A program made the position numbers and the translations under genes. A stretch of 24,648 nt of DNA, taken from contig NW_004457242.1 in NCBI RefSeq assembly GCF_000313135.1, positions 10,150 to 34,797 on the forward strand, in the 5' to 3' direction. The notes below the pieces were generated by a model. It did no database searches. It was not told the DNA's origin and saw only the letters and a list, made by a program, of their open reading frames with translations. The number at the start of each line of letters is the position of its first letter. Within the stretch, counting starts at the first letter, position 1. This stretch comes from Acanthamoeba castellanii str. Neff. Taxonomy: Eukaryota; Discosea; Longamoebia; Acanthamoebidae. This document shows, one piece after another, positions 1-10,304 of the stretch.

Positions 1-321
1 CTCGCCCGTCTGCTGCCGCCACGCAAGCCGTCATGTGGTGGTGGTGGTTGTGGCCCGACTCCGCCTCTGGTGGATCGTGCGAGTGACGCGCTCGACGAGG
101 AGGGGGAGAGGGAGACCAGGGAGAGCCGCTGGCGAAGGCTCCTCCAGCTCGAGAAAGATACTCTTTCTCGTGTCGTCGTGGCTTCGAGCGACAGCGATGC
201 AAGCGATGACGACACCAGCAATAGCGGCAGGGAAAGCGATGAAGACGACGACGATCAGGAGGAAGCGCTGCGACTCGTGCAGTACAACCTCGACGTGGAG
301 AGTACGCGCGCGGTGGGATGA
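1..321 (+). CDS. 3' end of an acidic, low-complexity protein (5' truncated by window edge)
   Basis: Frame 1 is open from the first base of the window to a TGA at 319-321, so this looks like the last exon of a gene that starts to the left. The 106 visible residues begin with a Gly-rich patch, then an Arg/Glu-rich stretch (around EGERETRESRWRRLLQLEK) that could form a helix, then a Ser/Asp/Glu-rich acidic region containing SSDSDASDDDTSN. No domain is recognisable. The acidic serine clusters resemble casein kinase 2 target sites, which is only an inference from composition. The gene converges with the - strand membrane protein gene that ends at 389. The opposite strand also carries long open frames here, as expected from the GC-rich composition, but only this frame has protein-like composition and a sensible end. 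Confidence 0.5.
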   Translation, partial: LARLLPPRKPSCGGGGCGPTPPLVDRASDALDEEGERETRESRWRRLLQLEKDTLSRVVVASSDSDASDDDTSNSGRESDEDDDDQEEALRLVQYNLDVESTRAVG

Positions 322-388
322 TGATGATGGTGCGTGGCACACAATACACTTTACATGGTGAGGCGTGATCAACTTTCTTTCTTCCTTT

Positions 389-1721
389 TTATGGAGTTGA
401 GAGCTTGGCGGTGAGGATGATGTGGTAGATGAAGCTGGCCGACTGGAGCAGCATGACGTCGGACGAGAAGTAGCGCGAGAACACCACGCTCCGCGGCGCG
501 AAGGCGAAGTGGAGGACGCTTCGTCCGACCGTGTCCATCATGTAGGACACCACCACGAGCAGCGGAAACATGAGGAAGCACGACGACACCTGTCCGATGA
601 ACGTTCTCCGTGTCAGTATCACGTGTGTGTTGTTTGTTGTGTGTGGTGTGTGGTGTGGTGTGTGTGTTGTGTGAGTGGTGTGTGGCGTGTGTGTGGTGTG
701 TGTGAGTGGTGTGTGATACCCCAATGGCGAACTTGAAGCGGATGGGGGAGGAGAAGAAGGAAGAGGCCACGAGGAGGCAGGCGAGGTGCGGCAGGAGGAA
801 GGCAATGTCGGTGGTGCCGAAGATGAGCGCCCACCACATGGTGTTCACCAGCCGCGTGCACAGCGGATACGCCCGGCCGTCGGTCAACCTTGCCGCCTCG
901 CCTGCGCGTAGCTGTGTCAGCAGCATGTGCGTGTGCGTGTGCGTGTGCGATGGTGTGCGTACGGTCGATGGTGTCGGACTTGGCTTTGGCGGTGGAAGCG
1001 AGGAGCATGAAGACCGTGCTGACGAGCGCACTGCTCTGCCGCACGTTGAAGAACGCCGCGAAGAAGACGAACACATGCAAGGCCGTCTTCAACTTCGCAT
1101 CAGTTCCCTGCGTGTTCGCACACACCTACTCGTCAGCACACCACCGCACACGCACACGCACACGCACACACGCGCAGCGCACGCATGCGTTACCTCGAAG
1201 GCGGGGGTGACGCCGTTGCCGCCGGCGACGGCCATGTAGCGGAGGAGGGCGATGAGCGCGACGAGGACCACCAGGTCGACCCACCAGCTCGAGAGGAAGA
1301 CGAAGAACAACGGGCTGCGCTCGAGGATGGAGGCCAGCGTCACGAACGAGTGGCTCTGGGGGTACTGATGAAGATGAAGGTAATGAGGGTGGTGGTAGTC
1401 GTGGCCAACTCCAGAGGCGTGTAGCGTCGAAGATGATGATGTTGATTGGGGCGACATGACGGCACCGAGTTGGTTGAAGATGAGAGGAACGAGGATGAGG
1501 GCGGTGGTCTGCCAGGCCTGCTTGGGCGTGCATAGCTCGAGCGAGGGCGGGAGGGGCGCGAGCGGGATGGAAGGAGATGGCGGAATCGAGGATGAGGAGA
1601 AAGATCGCGAGGGCAAAGGCGAACGCGAAGCAAATGATTTAAGGCGCTCTGGTGTTTGCGTGGATGACGATGAGGCCGGAGGCTTAAAGCTCCAACTGTA
1701 CTTGACCGCAGCCGTGTCCAT
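389..1721 (-). CDS. Multi-pass membrane protein of unknown function, 5 exons
   Basis: Five exons on - (1461-1721, 1194-1355, 963-1107, 720-901, 389-589) join in phase to about 316 residues, starting at the ATG at 1721. The first exon encodes a Ser/Pro-rich N-terminus and a hydrophobic segment (TALILVPLIFNQLGA). Each later exon adds strongly hydrophobic helices: SPLFFVFLSSWWVDLVVLVA, HVFVFFAAFFNVRQSSALVS, MWWALIFGTTDIAFLLPHLA and SCFLMFPLLVVVSYMM. That gives about six to eight membrane helices. The helix spacing vaguely recalls the TMEM185 family, but I cannot make a firm match. Introns 1-4 all have GT-AG ends, and the last is packed with CA/GT repeats. The first donor (GTCATG) is the weakest call. 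Within exon 1 a second frame (about 1560-1640) would encode a good membrane helix, but it has an in-frame stop upstream and no start. Confidence 0.65.
621..714. repeat. GT/CA-rich simple repeat in an intron
   Basis: Imperfect GTGTG/GTGTGGTG tract filling the last intron (590-719) of the - strand membrane protein gene. On the coding strand it reads as CA-rich sequence between the donor and the acceptor. Confidence 0.85.
1143..1174. repeat. (CACACG)n simple repeat in an intron
   Basis: Tandem CACACG units in the second intron (1108-1193) of the membrane protein gene. A related GTGTGC tract at about 925-949 lies in the third intron of the same gene. Confidence 0.8.
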
Positions 1722-1902
1722 GTTGTGTGGTTAGTTGTACCTCGAATGCTGTGGCCAAGCGCTCACATCTTGAAGCCACGAGCACCCACGAAAACTCATT
1801 TGCTTTTGGTGGAAGAAAAGCAATTTTCATCCCACTTTCTTTTCTTTCCTTGTAATTCACGTTTCGGCGGAAGAGAAAAAAACCAAAATTGTTGGGGCCG
1901 TT

Positions 1903-2890
1903 TCAGCGGCCCGTTGCTGCCTCGTCTTCTTCGCGTGATGCTGGGTGGGCACCCTCCTCCTTTGGCTCCTCTCCGTCGCTGGTCGTCGGGTCGTCGCTTC
2001 CCAGCTCCTCCACTCCCTCCTCAGCCGCCGCTTCTTCTCCTTCTCCATCTTCTTTCTCTTGTTTGGTGTCGCTGTCGCTGCCCCAGTCTATGAGCAGACC
2101 AGTCCCGGTGGCGCTGGCGCTGCTGGTGGAGGTGGAGGTCGGTGGTCGGAAGGAGTCGATGAACTCCTCGTCCTCCGCGCTGCTGGGCCGCCGCATCAAC
2201 GCCGGCGATGCCGCTGCAGCGGCGGCGGCGCCCGACTTGAAGAACGTCCAGTCGTCGTCTTCCTCCTCTTCTTGGCCGTCGCCGGCGGCAGTGGCGGTTG
2301 CGGCGTCGCCGCTGTAGCCGTCGGGCTGCAACGGAATGGCGGCCTGCTGGGCCAGCACCGAGCTGATCCATGACGCCCGTCTCGCGCGGTGGAGGCGCGA
2401 CTGCGACCCGCCGGCCGCCGGTGGTGCGACCGAGGCCTCGGGGGAGGTTGGGAGCGCGGACGACGCATCAGCGGATGGCTGTGTGGCTGAGGAGTTGGGC
2501 GGGGTGGTGGGCGAGGCCGGCGTGGCGGGTCCTGAGGGCACCGACGACGACGCGCCCGTGGGCCGAGTGGTGGGTGCCACCGCCTCCTCGGGTTTGCGCA
2601 GCGAATCGCGCTCGAGGCAGAGCAGGGCGGCAGAGGCCGCTTGGAAGGTGGCCAGCGAATAGCCTTCGATTTGCATTTGCTCGCGCTCACCTGTTACACC
2701 GTCACGATGTCGGTTGAGCGTGCGTCGTGTCGTGTCGTGTGTGACGAGCTTGACGTTGAGTGGATGATAAGGTGGAGTACCGATGAAATCCTGCATGTAC
2801 ATACTCTCCGTGTGGACCGTCTCCAGTTTGCTCTTGATCACCACGTACAAGAGGATCGGCAACAGATCATCACACGATCTGTGTTGTGTG

Positions 2891-2922
<32 letters not shown>

Positions 2923-3926
2923 GCACCAATATGGATTAACATCCCCGAGCTCCACTCCTTCTTCTTCTCGACATGCGCAGCAGCAGAGCGAGACGCGTAC
3001 ACGGCGATTTCTGGTCCTGTGGGATCACGTTTGGCCCAGTACTCGTTCACGCAGCCGCAGATGATGCGGCTGGTATCGACCAGACAGTTGAGCTTGGCTG
3101 GGTAAAGCCCGCGGGCGGGTTAGCCCATCCATCAGACTGATGCGATGTGTAGGCGGAAATGAAGAGGAGGGAACGATGATGGTACCGACGGGCGTGGCCA
3201 GCTCGGTGATGGCGGTCATCATGTTGATCGCCTTCTGGTAGGGCTCGCCGCCCGATCGACCCTCCCCGCCTACAATAACAATGAGCGCAATTCGAGTAAG
3301 CAGGCCGGACGAGTCTGGTGTGCTGCAACGCTTTGGTTCGCGTCGGGGCGGGAGCGCGGGAGTGCGTAGGTACCCTTCTTGTCGTCGAGTAGCCAGAACT
3401 TGGGGTTATCGATCAGGTCGGGGGTGGTGATGTCGGCGAACTCGGCCATCTTTTGCGTGAACTTGCGGTCTTCGGCAATGTACTGCACAATAATTGTCAC
3501 GAAGAAGAGGGTCAGTACATCGAAAGAGTATACACCTAAACAGGCATCGTGCGCACCCGCTTGGTGTAGACTGGATAGACGATGTCGTAGAGCAACGAGA
3601 AGACGCAGTGCTCCGCGGCCAGGCGCGCGGTGTGCACGAACTGTTCCACATGCGCCACCTCCCCGCCGTAGTAGTGCTCCACAGTAATGATCAGGCGATC
3701 TGGGTGCGTCGTCGCTGGGCGTGAGTAAACAGCAGCTTGCGTCGATGTAGAGCCTGAGTGAGTGAGCAGAAGGGTGTACCCAAGAACGTCTGAATCTCCT
3801 GCGTGATCTTGGCAAGGGCAGTCGAGGGCCTGGCGGAAAGAATGCGGTCCTTGTGACGCAGGAACTCGTCCGTGAAGTCTATCACGAGCTTGCCCAACGG
3901 ATGGGAGTAGAGGCTACACACAAATA

Positions 3927-3962
<36 letters not shown>

Positions 3963-6389
3963 ACACACGACACACACGACACGCGCGCGCGCGCACACAC
4001 ACACACACCAACAGTAAGCATCCACACGCACTGCACGCACCAACACGCACGACATGCACAGCGGGAGCACGTACCTGAAGACTTTGTTCATGTGACTGAA
4101 AATGATCACCTTCTGGGAATCGAGCTGCTGTTGTGTGGGCGACTTGTCCTCTTCGGCTGCCCCGTCCTCTTTCATCTGCTTGAGGAACTCCTCATCCAGC
4201 AACTTGTACACCTGTACACCACAGTCAGACAAACGCACGCAACACAGGACACACACACACACACACACACGGTGGAGTACCTTATCGTCTCCCGAGCCTG
4301 CCGCCATGGAGCTCAGCTTGGCGAAGAGTCCCGAGAAGGTACCATTGCGGTCCTTCGGTTTGCCTTCCTTCGACTTCTCGGGCGTCGACTTCTTCTCCCT
4401 CTTCTCGCGCTTGCTGCGTTCCTTGGGCTTCGTTGTGTCTGGCGCAGTCGCGGGCGTGGCGGGCGCCGTGGGCACAATCTCCTTCACCGCCGACGGCGAT
4501 GTCTCCGCCATGCGTCGGAGCTCCTTGCGCACGCTCTGCAGCCAGGGCAACAGATCTTCGGCGCCTCTCGCGGCAAAGTAGTAGATCTTGTCATCCTTGA
4601 GCTGCAGACCAAACGAATGCCTGAAAACGGACAGCACCGGCGGAAGCAATGATTCAATGAAGAGTGAAGTGAGCTACACTGGTAGCCAGGGACAACAAAG
4701 GAGGTGAGTGGTACGCACTTCTTGCCGGTGTTCTTCTGGGCGTCGACCAGAAAGGCCTTGACTCTCGTCAGCGGAATGACCAACCGGGCCTGGAGTGGCA
4801 GACAAGGCGTGAGACTCGGTAACGATGGTGCATGGGTGGTCAAAAAATATATAATGGTGAATGGGTCAAGGTACCCGCGAGCTGGGCCCGTCAGACAGGT
4901 GAAGGCCCGCTTCTTTCAAGACGACCCAGGACTTGAGGAACCGGACCGACGGTCGCTCACACACGAAGAGCCACCCCTCGCAGTACTGTACACACGCATA
5001 CCCACACGACCACACCAGTACCACACAACCGTCGATTAGTGCAAAGCAAGCAGGGCACCGATGGGAAAGAGCTCGGCGCGGGCGCACCTCCGAGTAGATG
5101 GGCTTCTCGGGCTCGCGCTCCTTCTGCTGTTGCCTCTGCTGCTGTTGCTGATCGCGCACCCGCCGCTCGGCCTGGGCCTTCTCCTTCTCTCGCTCTACGG
5201 CCGCGGCGGTGGGCGGCTCCTGTGGCAGCAAGCCGGCGCCGGGTCGCAGAAGGCTCTGCTGCGACGGCGTCTTCTGGAGGATCTGCGGGTACTGGGAGAA
5301 GTTCTGGTTCTGCTGCAGGTTCTGGTATCGCTGGAGGAAGGCCTGGTACTGCGGCGTCAGCTGCTGCGGCACGGCGTAGTACTGTTGCGCCGGGTACTGC
5401 GCCTGCACCGGTTGCTGCTGCTGCTGCTGTTGGAACTGCACCGGCTGGGCGTGTGGCAGGCTCTGCGATGTGAAGTACGCAGCTGGGAAGCGGTGCTGCT
5501 GGGCTGTCTGTTGCGATGAGGGTGGGTGGGGCTGGGTGGGTGGAGACGCGAAGGGAGAGAAGGCTGGCTGCACGTTCTGGGCAGTAGTCGGAGGAACGGA
5601 GAACGGCTGGTAGGGCTGCGGCTGCCGCGCGGCAGACGACGGGCCGGCGGTCGATCCAGGCGGTGCACCTGCTGGTGGTCCGACCTGGAAGCCCGCCGCC
5701 GGCGGAAAGCCGCCCGAGGGAGCTGCCTGCACCGGGTAGTAGAACATCGGCGGCGGTGCCGCGCCGGCGGGAAACTGAACAGGCGACTGCTGGCCTGTTC
5801 TCTGCTGTTGCTGTTGCTGCTGCGGTTGTGGTTGCGAATGCTGAGGAAAGAGCGGCAGTTGTGGCTGAAGTGGAGGAATGGTGGGGAAGCCCATGTAGCC
5901 TCCACCGCTCACGGACTGTGGCGATTGCTGTTGTCGCAGCTGCTGCGACGCCGGCGGAGGCTGCAGCGGAAGAGGGAACGCCGGCGCCGAGCCCATAGGC
6001 TGGTGCGTGGGCACGGCGGGGAAGGACGGCGCGAAGGGAGCACCCGCTGCGGGTGTCAGCACGGAAGGCGATGGCGAGTGCTGCGTGCTGTGCGGCTCTC
6101 GTCGGTCGCTCGCAGCTCGCGGTCGCGTCGCTTCGCCACCACCGCGCTCGGGGGTGGCGGTAGCGGCGGTGCCACGTCTGGGCGGCTGCTGCCTTTGTCG
6201 CTGGGCCTCGGCGACCTCCTCCCGCTCGGTCTGCTCGTAGAGGCATAGGTCGAGGTGGACGTCCACCTCAGCTTCCGGCATGCGCACGCCGCACACGGGA
6301 CAGGCGACTAGCACGGCGCGGCGACGGAGAGATGAGAGATGAGCTGTTATTATTGCGTCTGCGTGCAGCATCGATGAATTGGGCATCAA
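1903..6389 (-). CDS. VPS9-domain protein (Rab5-type GEF) with zinc finger, Gln-rich region and PH domain
   Basis: Twelve exons on - (5088-6389, 4875-4985, 4719-4789, 4281-4620, 4075-4211, 3780-3913, 3557-3699, 3374-3482, 3186-3269, 3001-3097, 2781-2878, 1903-2690) join in phase to about 1137 residues. Residues 30-49 form a C-x2-C-x11-H-x3-C zinc finger of the UBZ4/Rad18 kind. A Gln/Pro-rich region follows to about 420. A PH domain spans about 430-535 (GWLFVCERPSVRFLKSW to WLQSVRKELRRM). A Lys-rich linker follows, then a VPS9 domain at about 700-900 with CDDLLPILLYVVIKSKL and GYSLATFQAASAAL. The tail is Ser/Pro/Glu-rich. VPS9 domains catalyse GDP-GTP exchange on Rab5-family GTPases on endosomes. 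The PH domain would bind membrane lipid and the finger possibly ubiquitin (inference). The start is uncertain: the ATG at 6389 is in frame, but an additional 5' exon is possible. It shares a promoter region with the divergent F-box gene. Confidence 0.85.
2881..2922. repeat. (GT)n microsatellite in an intron
   Basis: Nearly pure GT repeat inside the 122-nt intron (2879-3000) that interrupts the VPS9 domain. On the coding strand it is a CA tract running up to the acceptor. Confidence 0.9.
3914..4010. repeat. (CA)n and (CG/CA)n microsatellite in an intron
   Basis: About 95 bases of CA repeat with a short (CG)n block, within the intron at 3914-4074 of the VPS9 gene. Here the coding strand carries GT, the opposite orientation to the repeat at 2881-2922. 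Confidence 0.9.
4247..4271. repeat. (CA)n microsatellite in an intron
   Basis: CA repeat within the 69-nt intron at 4212-4280 of the VPS9 gene. GT reads on the coding strand and starts close to the 5' splice site. Confidence 0.85.
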
Positions 6390-6683
6390 AAGGCACCTTT
6401 TGTAACGCTTGAACGACTCTTTGGAAGATGCGTGATGGAAAGGCCACGATTAGTGCCCGATGCACAAAGTAAAGATGTAATTGTGCGCACGTACCATTGT
6501 GTGGAATGTCAGGCCGATCAAGCGGCAGAATCCAGGAGAGCGTGTTGAAGCTTTGGATGGATTGTTTTTGGCACGATCACAACCAGATAAGGCGCCTCCT
6601 GGTCCCAAGATGTTACTTCGCGGCCTGTGGGTGGGAAAATCGGCCAGAAATTCGACTTTCTCTTCTTTCCAGCCCTGGATGCT

Positions 6684-7883
6684 ATGGACAAAGTTGAGGA
6701 AGGACCCCACGACCTCTTGGAGCCTCGTGTTGAGTTCGCCAACGGGCTGCCTGTGCCAAAGGAGCTCATGATACACATCCTCTGTTTCCTCATCCCTTCA
6801 GGCCTTGCGCCCAAGGCTTGTCGAGCTGCGGGCGAAGATGAGCAGCAACACGAAGATCTTAGGGCTTCTACCACTACCGAGCGGAAGCCGCTCCCACGAC
6901 TCGAAGACGGAGTGCGATGGGTGTTTATGGGTGCGGGGCTGGTGTGCCGCGCATGGCACGACCACCTCACAGGCCACCCCGGGGGGCGACCACTCTGCAT
7001 CGAGCTGTGGCGACAGCTGGCCTTGGCCTGCGGCTTCTGGCCACCAGGAGACGCTCCCCTCCCACCATCTATCGATCGAGACCAAGAGGATTGGCGTCAG
7101 TTCTTCATCCGTGGTAAGCTACCGCACACTAAGCCCGTGCCGGGTCTTTGGTCACTGACGGCATCAGCTGGTATGTCTGCACTCTAGAGTGCCAGCAGAA
7201 CTGGACGTGGAGTGCGACAAGGCAGGTGGGCAAGCTCGGGCCAGAGCTGGGCGAGGCCCAGTTTCTGCTGACGGACCACGGCAAGAACGCCACGCTGTCC
7301 GTTCACACGGCGCTCGGCTGGGAGAACGCACGGGCGTGCGCGGCCATCATGACAGAGCGGGAGATCACCGACAAGCGCAACCGGATACGGATCCAGGTCA
7401 AGCGGGCGAGCGGCTTCTTCACGCTGGGCGTGTCCACCGGCCGCTCGCCGCCACAGCTGGACTACCGCCGCAGCTTTGTCGCCTTCGTCGCGTGGGACAA
7501 CGAGATGGTCAGCTACGACATCACCGGCCAGCTCATCAACCCCTATCATGGATCAAGTACGACTACACGGGGTGTGCGCGCGCGTGTGTGTGTGGCGTGT
7601 GTCGCTTACGAGTTCTGGCGCGTGTTTCCGCCTCTGCCCGTTAGAGTGTTTCCCGGGGTTCGAGAGCGGCGACGAGATAGGGGCGCACGTCGAAGGGGAC
7701 ACGCTGCATTACTTTCGCAACGGGGAGGAGGTCGGGAAGACAGACATCGGGGCGCTGCCACAGCCGTGGCACTTCTACTGCGCGGTCAACTGCCAGGGCT
7801 CATCGGCGCGCATCCTTCGGGCCAGCGAACGGTCCGGGCAGAGCAGTGCTGCCAGTGTCGACCTGAGCGCGACCGTCACATAG
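6684..7883 (+). CDS. F-box plus SPRY domain protein, 3 exons
   Basis: Exons 6684-7113, 7188-7556 and 7645-7883 join in phase to about 345 residues. The ATG at 6684 begins MDKVEEGPHDLLEPRVEF. Residues about 20-105 look like an F-box: NGLPVPKELMIHILCFL, then an insertion, then VFMGAGLVCRAWHDHL. F-boxes bind Skp1 and bring substrates to SCF ubiquitin ligases. Exons 2 and 3 encode a SPRY-like beta sandwich, with WTWSATRQVGKLG at its start, FVAWDNEMVSYDITGQL and GDEIGAHVEGDTLHYFRNGE in the core, and WHFYCAVNCQGSSARIL near the end. SPRY domains bind peptide motifs, so this is probably a substrate adaptor; that role is an inference. The first intron uses an acceptor at CTCTAG rather than the earlier ATCAG, because only this one keeps the frame. 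It converges with the kelch-like gene, 210 bp downstream. Confidence 0.8.
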
Positions 7884-8093
7884 CGGTAGTCCTTCCCTCT
7901 TCATGGTGCCAATCTTCGGCCGTGGAGGTCAGCGCGACCTTGGCCTGGACAGGATTGTAGACTACTATTTGTTCATGATCAGCGTGGAGGCTACAAGATG
8001 CACATCGGGCGGTTATAAATATGTGATTTAAATTACAATGAAGGAGAAGTGGAAGAGAAGAGAGGAGGCACAGCCAAGAGAAACCCTCCCTTC

Positions 8094-9993
8094 TTAGGCG
8101 AAGAGGGAAGCGAGGTAGGCGAAGATGGGCGAGGCCCTGAGGGAGGAAGCGGGGGAGGTGTAGGTGAAGCGGAAGACGTCGATGGTGTTGGTGTAGGCGA
8201 CGGTGGTGTTGACGCCCGTGCTGTTGCCGCCGAGCGCTTCGTGGTAGGACCCGGGGCTGAACACCACCGCATTGCCCACCGCCGTGCTCGCCAGATAGGC
8301 GCGCGCTGCACGATCGGTCGGTCCGTCAGTCGGTCAGTTGGGTGACCACAGCACCAGTGGAACACACTGAGAGGGGGGGGGCGTACGTTGGGAGAGCTGG
8401 GCCACCGACCAGGTGCCGCTCTCGATGTGGTAGACGTCGATGCGCTGGGCGTAGGTCTCCTCGATGAGCTCCCAGGTGGTGGAGTTGTAGACCGAGTGGG
8501 TGATGCCGCCGGCAAACACGATGTAGTCCGTGGTGGCAGTCGCCGTGAGCATGCCGCGGGGGACCGACAGCTGCAGGGTGGTGCGCTTCTTGGTGGACAG
8601 GTTGAACAGGTCGACCGTCCTCGAGTAGGTCGCCACGATGGTGCCGTTTCCGGTGTCGGAGTAGTTGGCAATGCCGCCGCCGATCATCACAATGCCCTTG
8701 GCCGACGCACCGGCCGCGAAGCCGCGAGGCTCGGAAAGCTGGAACTGGGCCGATTCGACCTGTTGGACGATCGTCCAACACATTCGCAAGTGGTGAGAAC
8801 AACACGACGCGAGCGTAGAGAGAGAGAGAGAGAGAGGCGAACGCACGTTGAGGTCCTTGTTGATGACGTCGACAGTGTCGAACACCTGCATCTTGGGGCG
8901 GTCGACACCGCCGGCGAACCAGGCCGTGCCATCGGTGGCGGTCACGCCGGCCACTCCGCTCCTGGCAACGCTCAGGCTGGCACCGGAGATGGTGTCCGTG
9001 TTGCTGTCAATAACGAACGCATCTACACAACGCAGGAGGGAAGTGGGTCAGTCAGTCTTCGACGGTCCACTCTGTTCGAGCCATGGGGCGCGTACTGCTG
9101 ATGACAGAGCCGCTGGCGAGTTCGCCGCCGGCCCACACGGCGTAGCGCTTGTTGACGACGGCGCCGGCAAACTCAGTGGCGTCGGCCGGGAAGACGCTGC
9201 TTCCGTTGTAGGCCATGTAGAACGTCCACCTGGCGTCCTTGACCAGCGGCGCGTAGGTGCAGTTGGTGGCCGTGAACGCCCAGGCCTGGTTCGAGGCGAC
9301 CTTGTCCGTCACTTGCATCAGGGTGAACGCCCTGCGACAAAGGCACACCGGTAAGCAACCATTTAATTTATACAGAAAAATACTAATTATGTGATTGGTG
9401 GAATAATTAAAAATAAGTTCGGAATGCAAAAAATGTGGCATTGCCGTTGGTGGGTACAGCGGGGTGAACCCTATGTGGGGTACCGTAGGTTGATGAGGAG
9501 GGCGACGTTGCCGGAGACGTTTCGGTTGCGAGGAAGGGAGTTCGAGACGATGATGCCCAGAGAGTCGTCGTAGACGGGCACTCGGACCATCGAGTTCAGG
9601 AAAGTCTCTAGCGGCCTGTTGTTGTGAGGCGCGAGAGGTTTCGTTACAGGAGGAAACACCACAGCAAGATGGACCGCTTCTTTTTCATCTTCAATCTATC
9701 TCTAATCTCCTTCTATCTACAAGTTTAGTTAGCTTTTATTAAAGATTAGAAGAGTTATTATTCGCCTTTTATGACTTAGGCCATTCATCTATGAAAGAGT
9801 TAGATTGGGCGGGGTACCTGTTGCCGCCGAACAGGGCGGGTCCGCCGCAGAGGGTGAAGGCGCCAAAGTGGTCGCCGTAGCTCCTCGGCCTGACGAAGGG
9901 ACCTTGGGGCACGGTCGTGCCGGCTTCGACGACCGCGACGAGGACGGCCAGGGAGGCCACGAGAAGGAGGAAGAAGAGCTTCGCCGTCTGCAT
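8094..9993 (-). CDS. Secreted kelch-like beta-propeller protein, 6 exons
   Basis: Six exons on - (9818-9993, 9484-9615, 9096-9331, 8847-9022, 8387-8759, 8094-8305) join in phase to about 434 residues. The protein starts with a clear signal peptide (MQTAKLFFLLLVASLAVLV, probable cleavage after VEA at residue 24). The rest repeats a kelch/galactose-oxidase-like pattern: a small-residue strand ending in GG (GIVMIGGGI, YIVFAGGIT, GTAWFAGGV), then an aromatic-rich strand such as RTVDLFNLSTKK, QRIDVYHIESGTW or NTIDVFRF. Several N-x-S/T sites are present. The C-terminus (ASPIFAYLASLFA) is hydrophobic and preceded by Ser/Thr, so a GPI signal is possible but unproven. It is therefore likely exported to the surface or outside. 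No catalytic residues are recognisable. The intron at 8760-8846 ends in a perfect palindrome. The first intron (9616-9817) is unusually AT-rich. Confidence 0.75.
8761..8780. repeat. Perfect 20-bp palindrome at an intron 3' end
   Basis: TGTTGGACGATCGTCCAACA equals its own reverse complement over all 20 bases. It lies at the 3' end of intron 8760-8846 of the kelch-like gene: its last bases on the coding strand include the CA of the CAG acceptor. In RNA it could fold back only as a stem with a very tight loop, or pair between two molecules. Confidence 0.9.
8817..8837. repeat. (AG)n microsatellite in an intron
   Basis: Pure AG/GA tract of about 20 bases in the same intron as the 20-bp palindrome (8760-8846). 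On the coding strand it is a CT tract lying well upstream of the acceptor, resembling a long polypyrimidine stretch. Confidence 0.9.
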
Positions 9994-10304
9994 AGTTGGG
10001 CGAGGGGCTTGCGGTGTGGATGGGAGGGGGACAACACAAACAATGGTCGTTTCCTCGTTGTCCAGCCGTTCTGTCGCCTGGGACGGGGATTGGCCTGTAC
10101 GGTAGCTCCTAACGCCCAGCCCACCCAATCGCCGGCCGCCACCTGAATCCAAGGCACAACACGCGCGGTTACCATGAGCACTGACGGGAATTAAATTGGG
10201 ATTTTAAAGAATGTTTGCGTGGGAGGTCGGAGATTACTCAAATTCTTGATGCATAGTTTACATTCTATTTGGAAGGACGAACACAAAAACGCGTGCCTTG
10301 AGGG
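9994..10304. other. Intergenic region between the START and kelch-like genes
   Basis: About 311 bp lie between two - strand genes, holding the 3' flank of the START gene and the promoter of the kelch-like gene. On the - strand a TTTAAAA stretch near 10200-10208 is TATA-like but about 210 bp from the ATG, so its role is uncertain. I see no RNA gene or convincing extra coding region. Confidence 0.5.

Noticed and set aside
369..1076. Long - strand frame full of His/Thr repeats in the membrane protein region
   Set aside because: It is read-through of one exon into a CA-repeat intron; the HTHTH stretches are translated microsatellite.
1560..1640. Alternative - strand frame encoding a good membrane helix in exon 1 of the membrane protein gene
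   Set aside because: An in-frame TAA lies just upstream, there is no start codon and no acceptor that could open it, and its phase does not fit the next exon.
3914..4074. CA/CG repeat as a possible CRISPR-like or Z-DNA regulatory array
   Set aside because: It is a plain microsatellite without spacers, and lies within an intron bounded by phase-consistent exons.
5526..6248. Arg-rich 240-residue frame on + opposite the VPS9 gene's first exon
   Set aside because: It is the antisense of a Gln/Pro-rich coding exon; the composition follows from the GC-rich codons of the true gene.
8033..8671. 212-residue Pro/Ser/Arg-rich frame on - over the kelch-like gene
   Set aside because: It is a shadow frame reading through an intron; the other frame has a consistent propeller pattern and matching splice phases.
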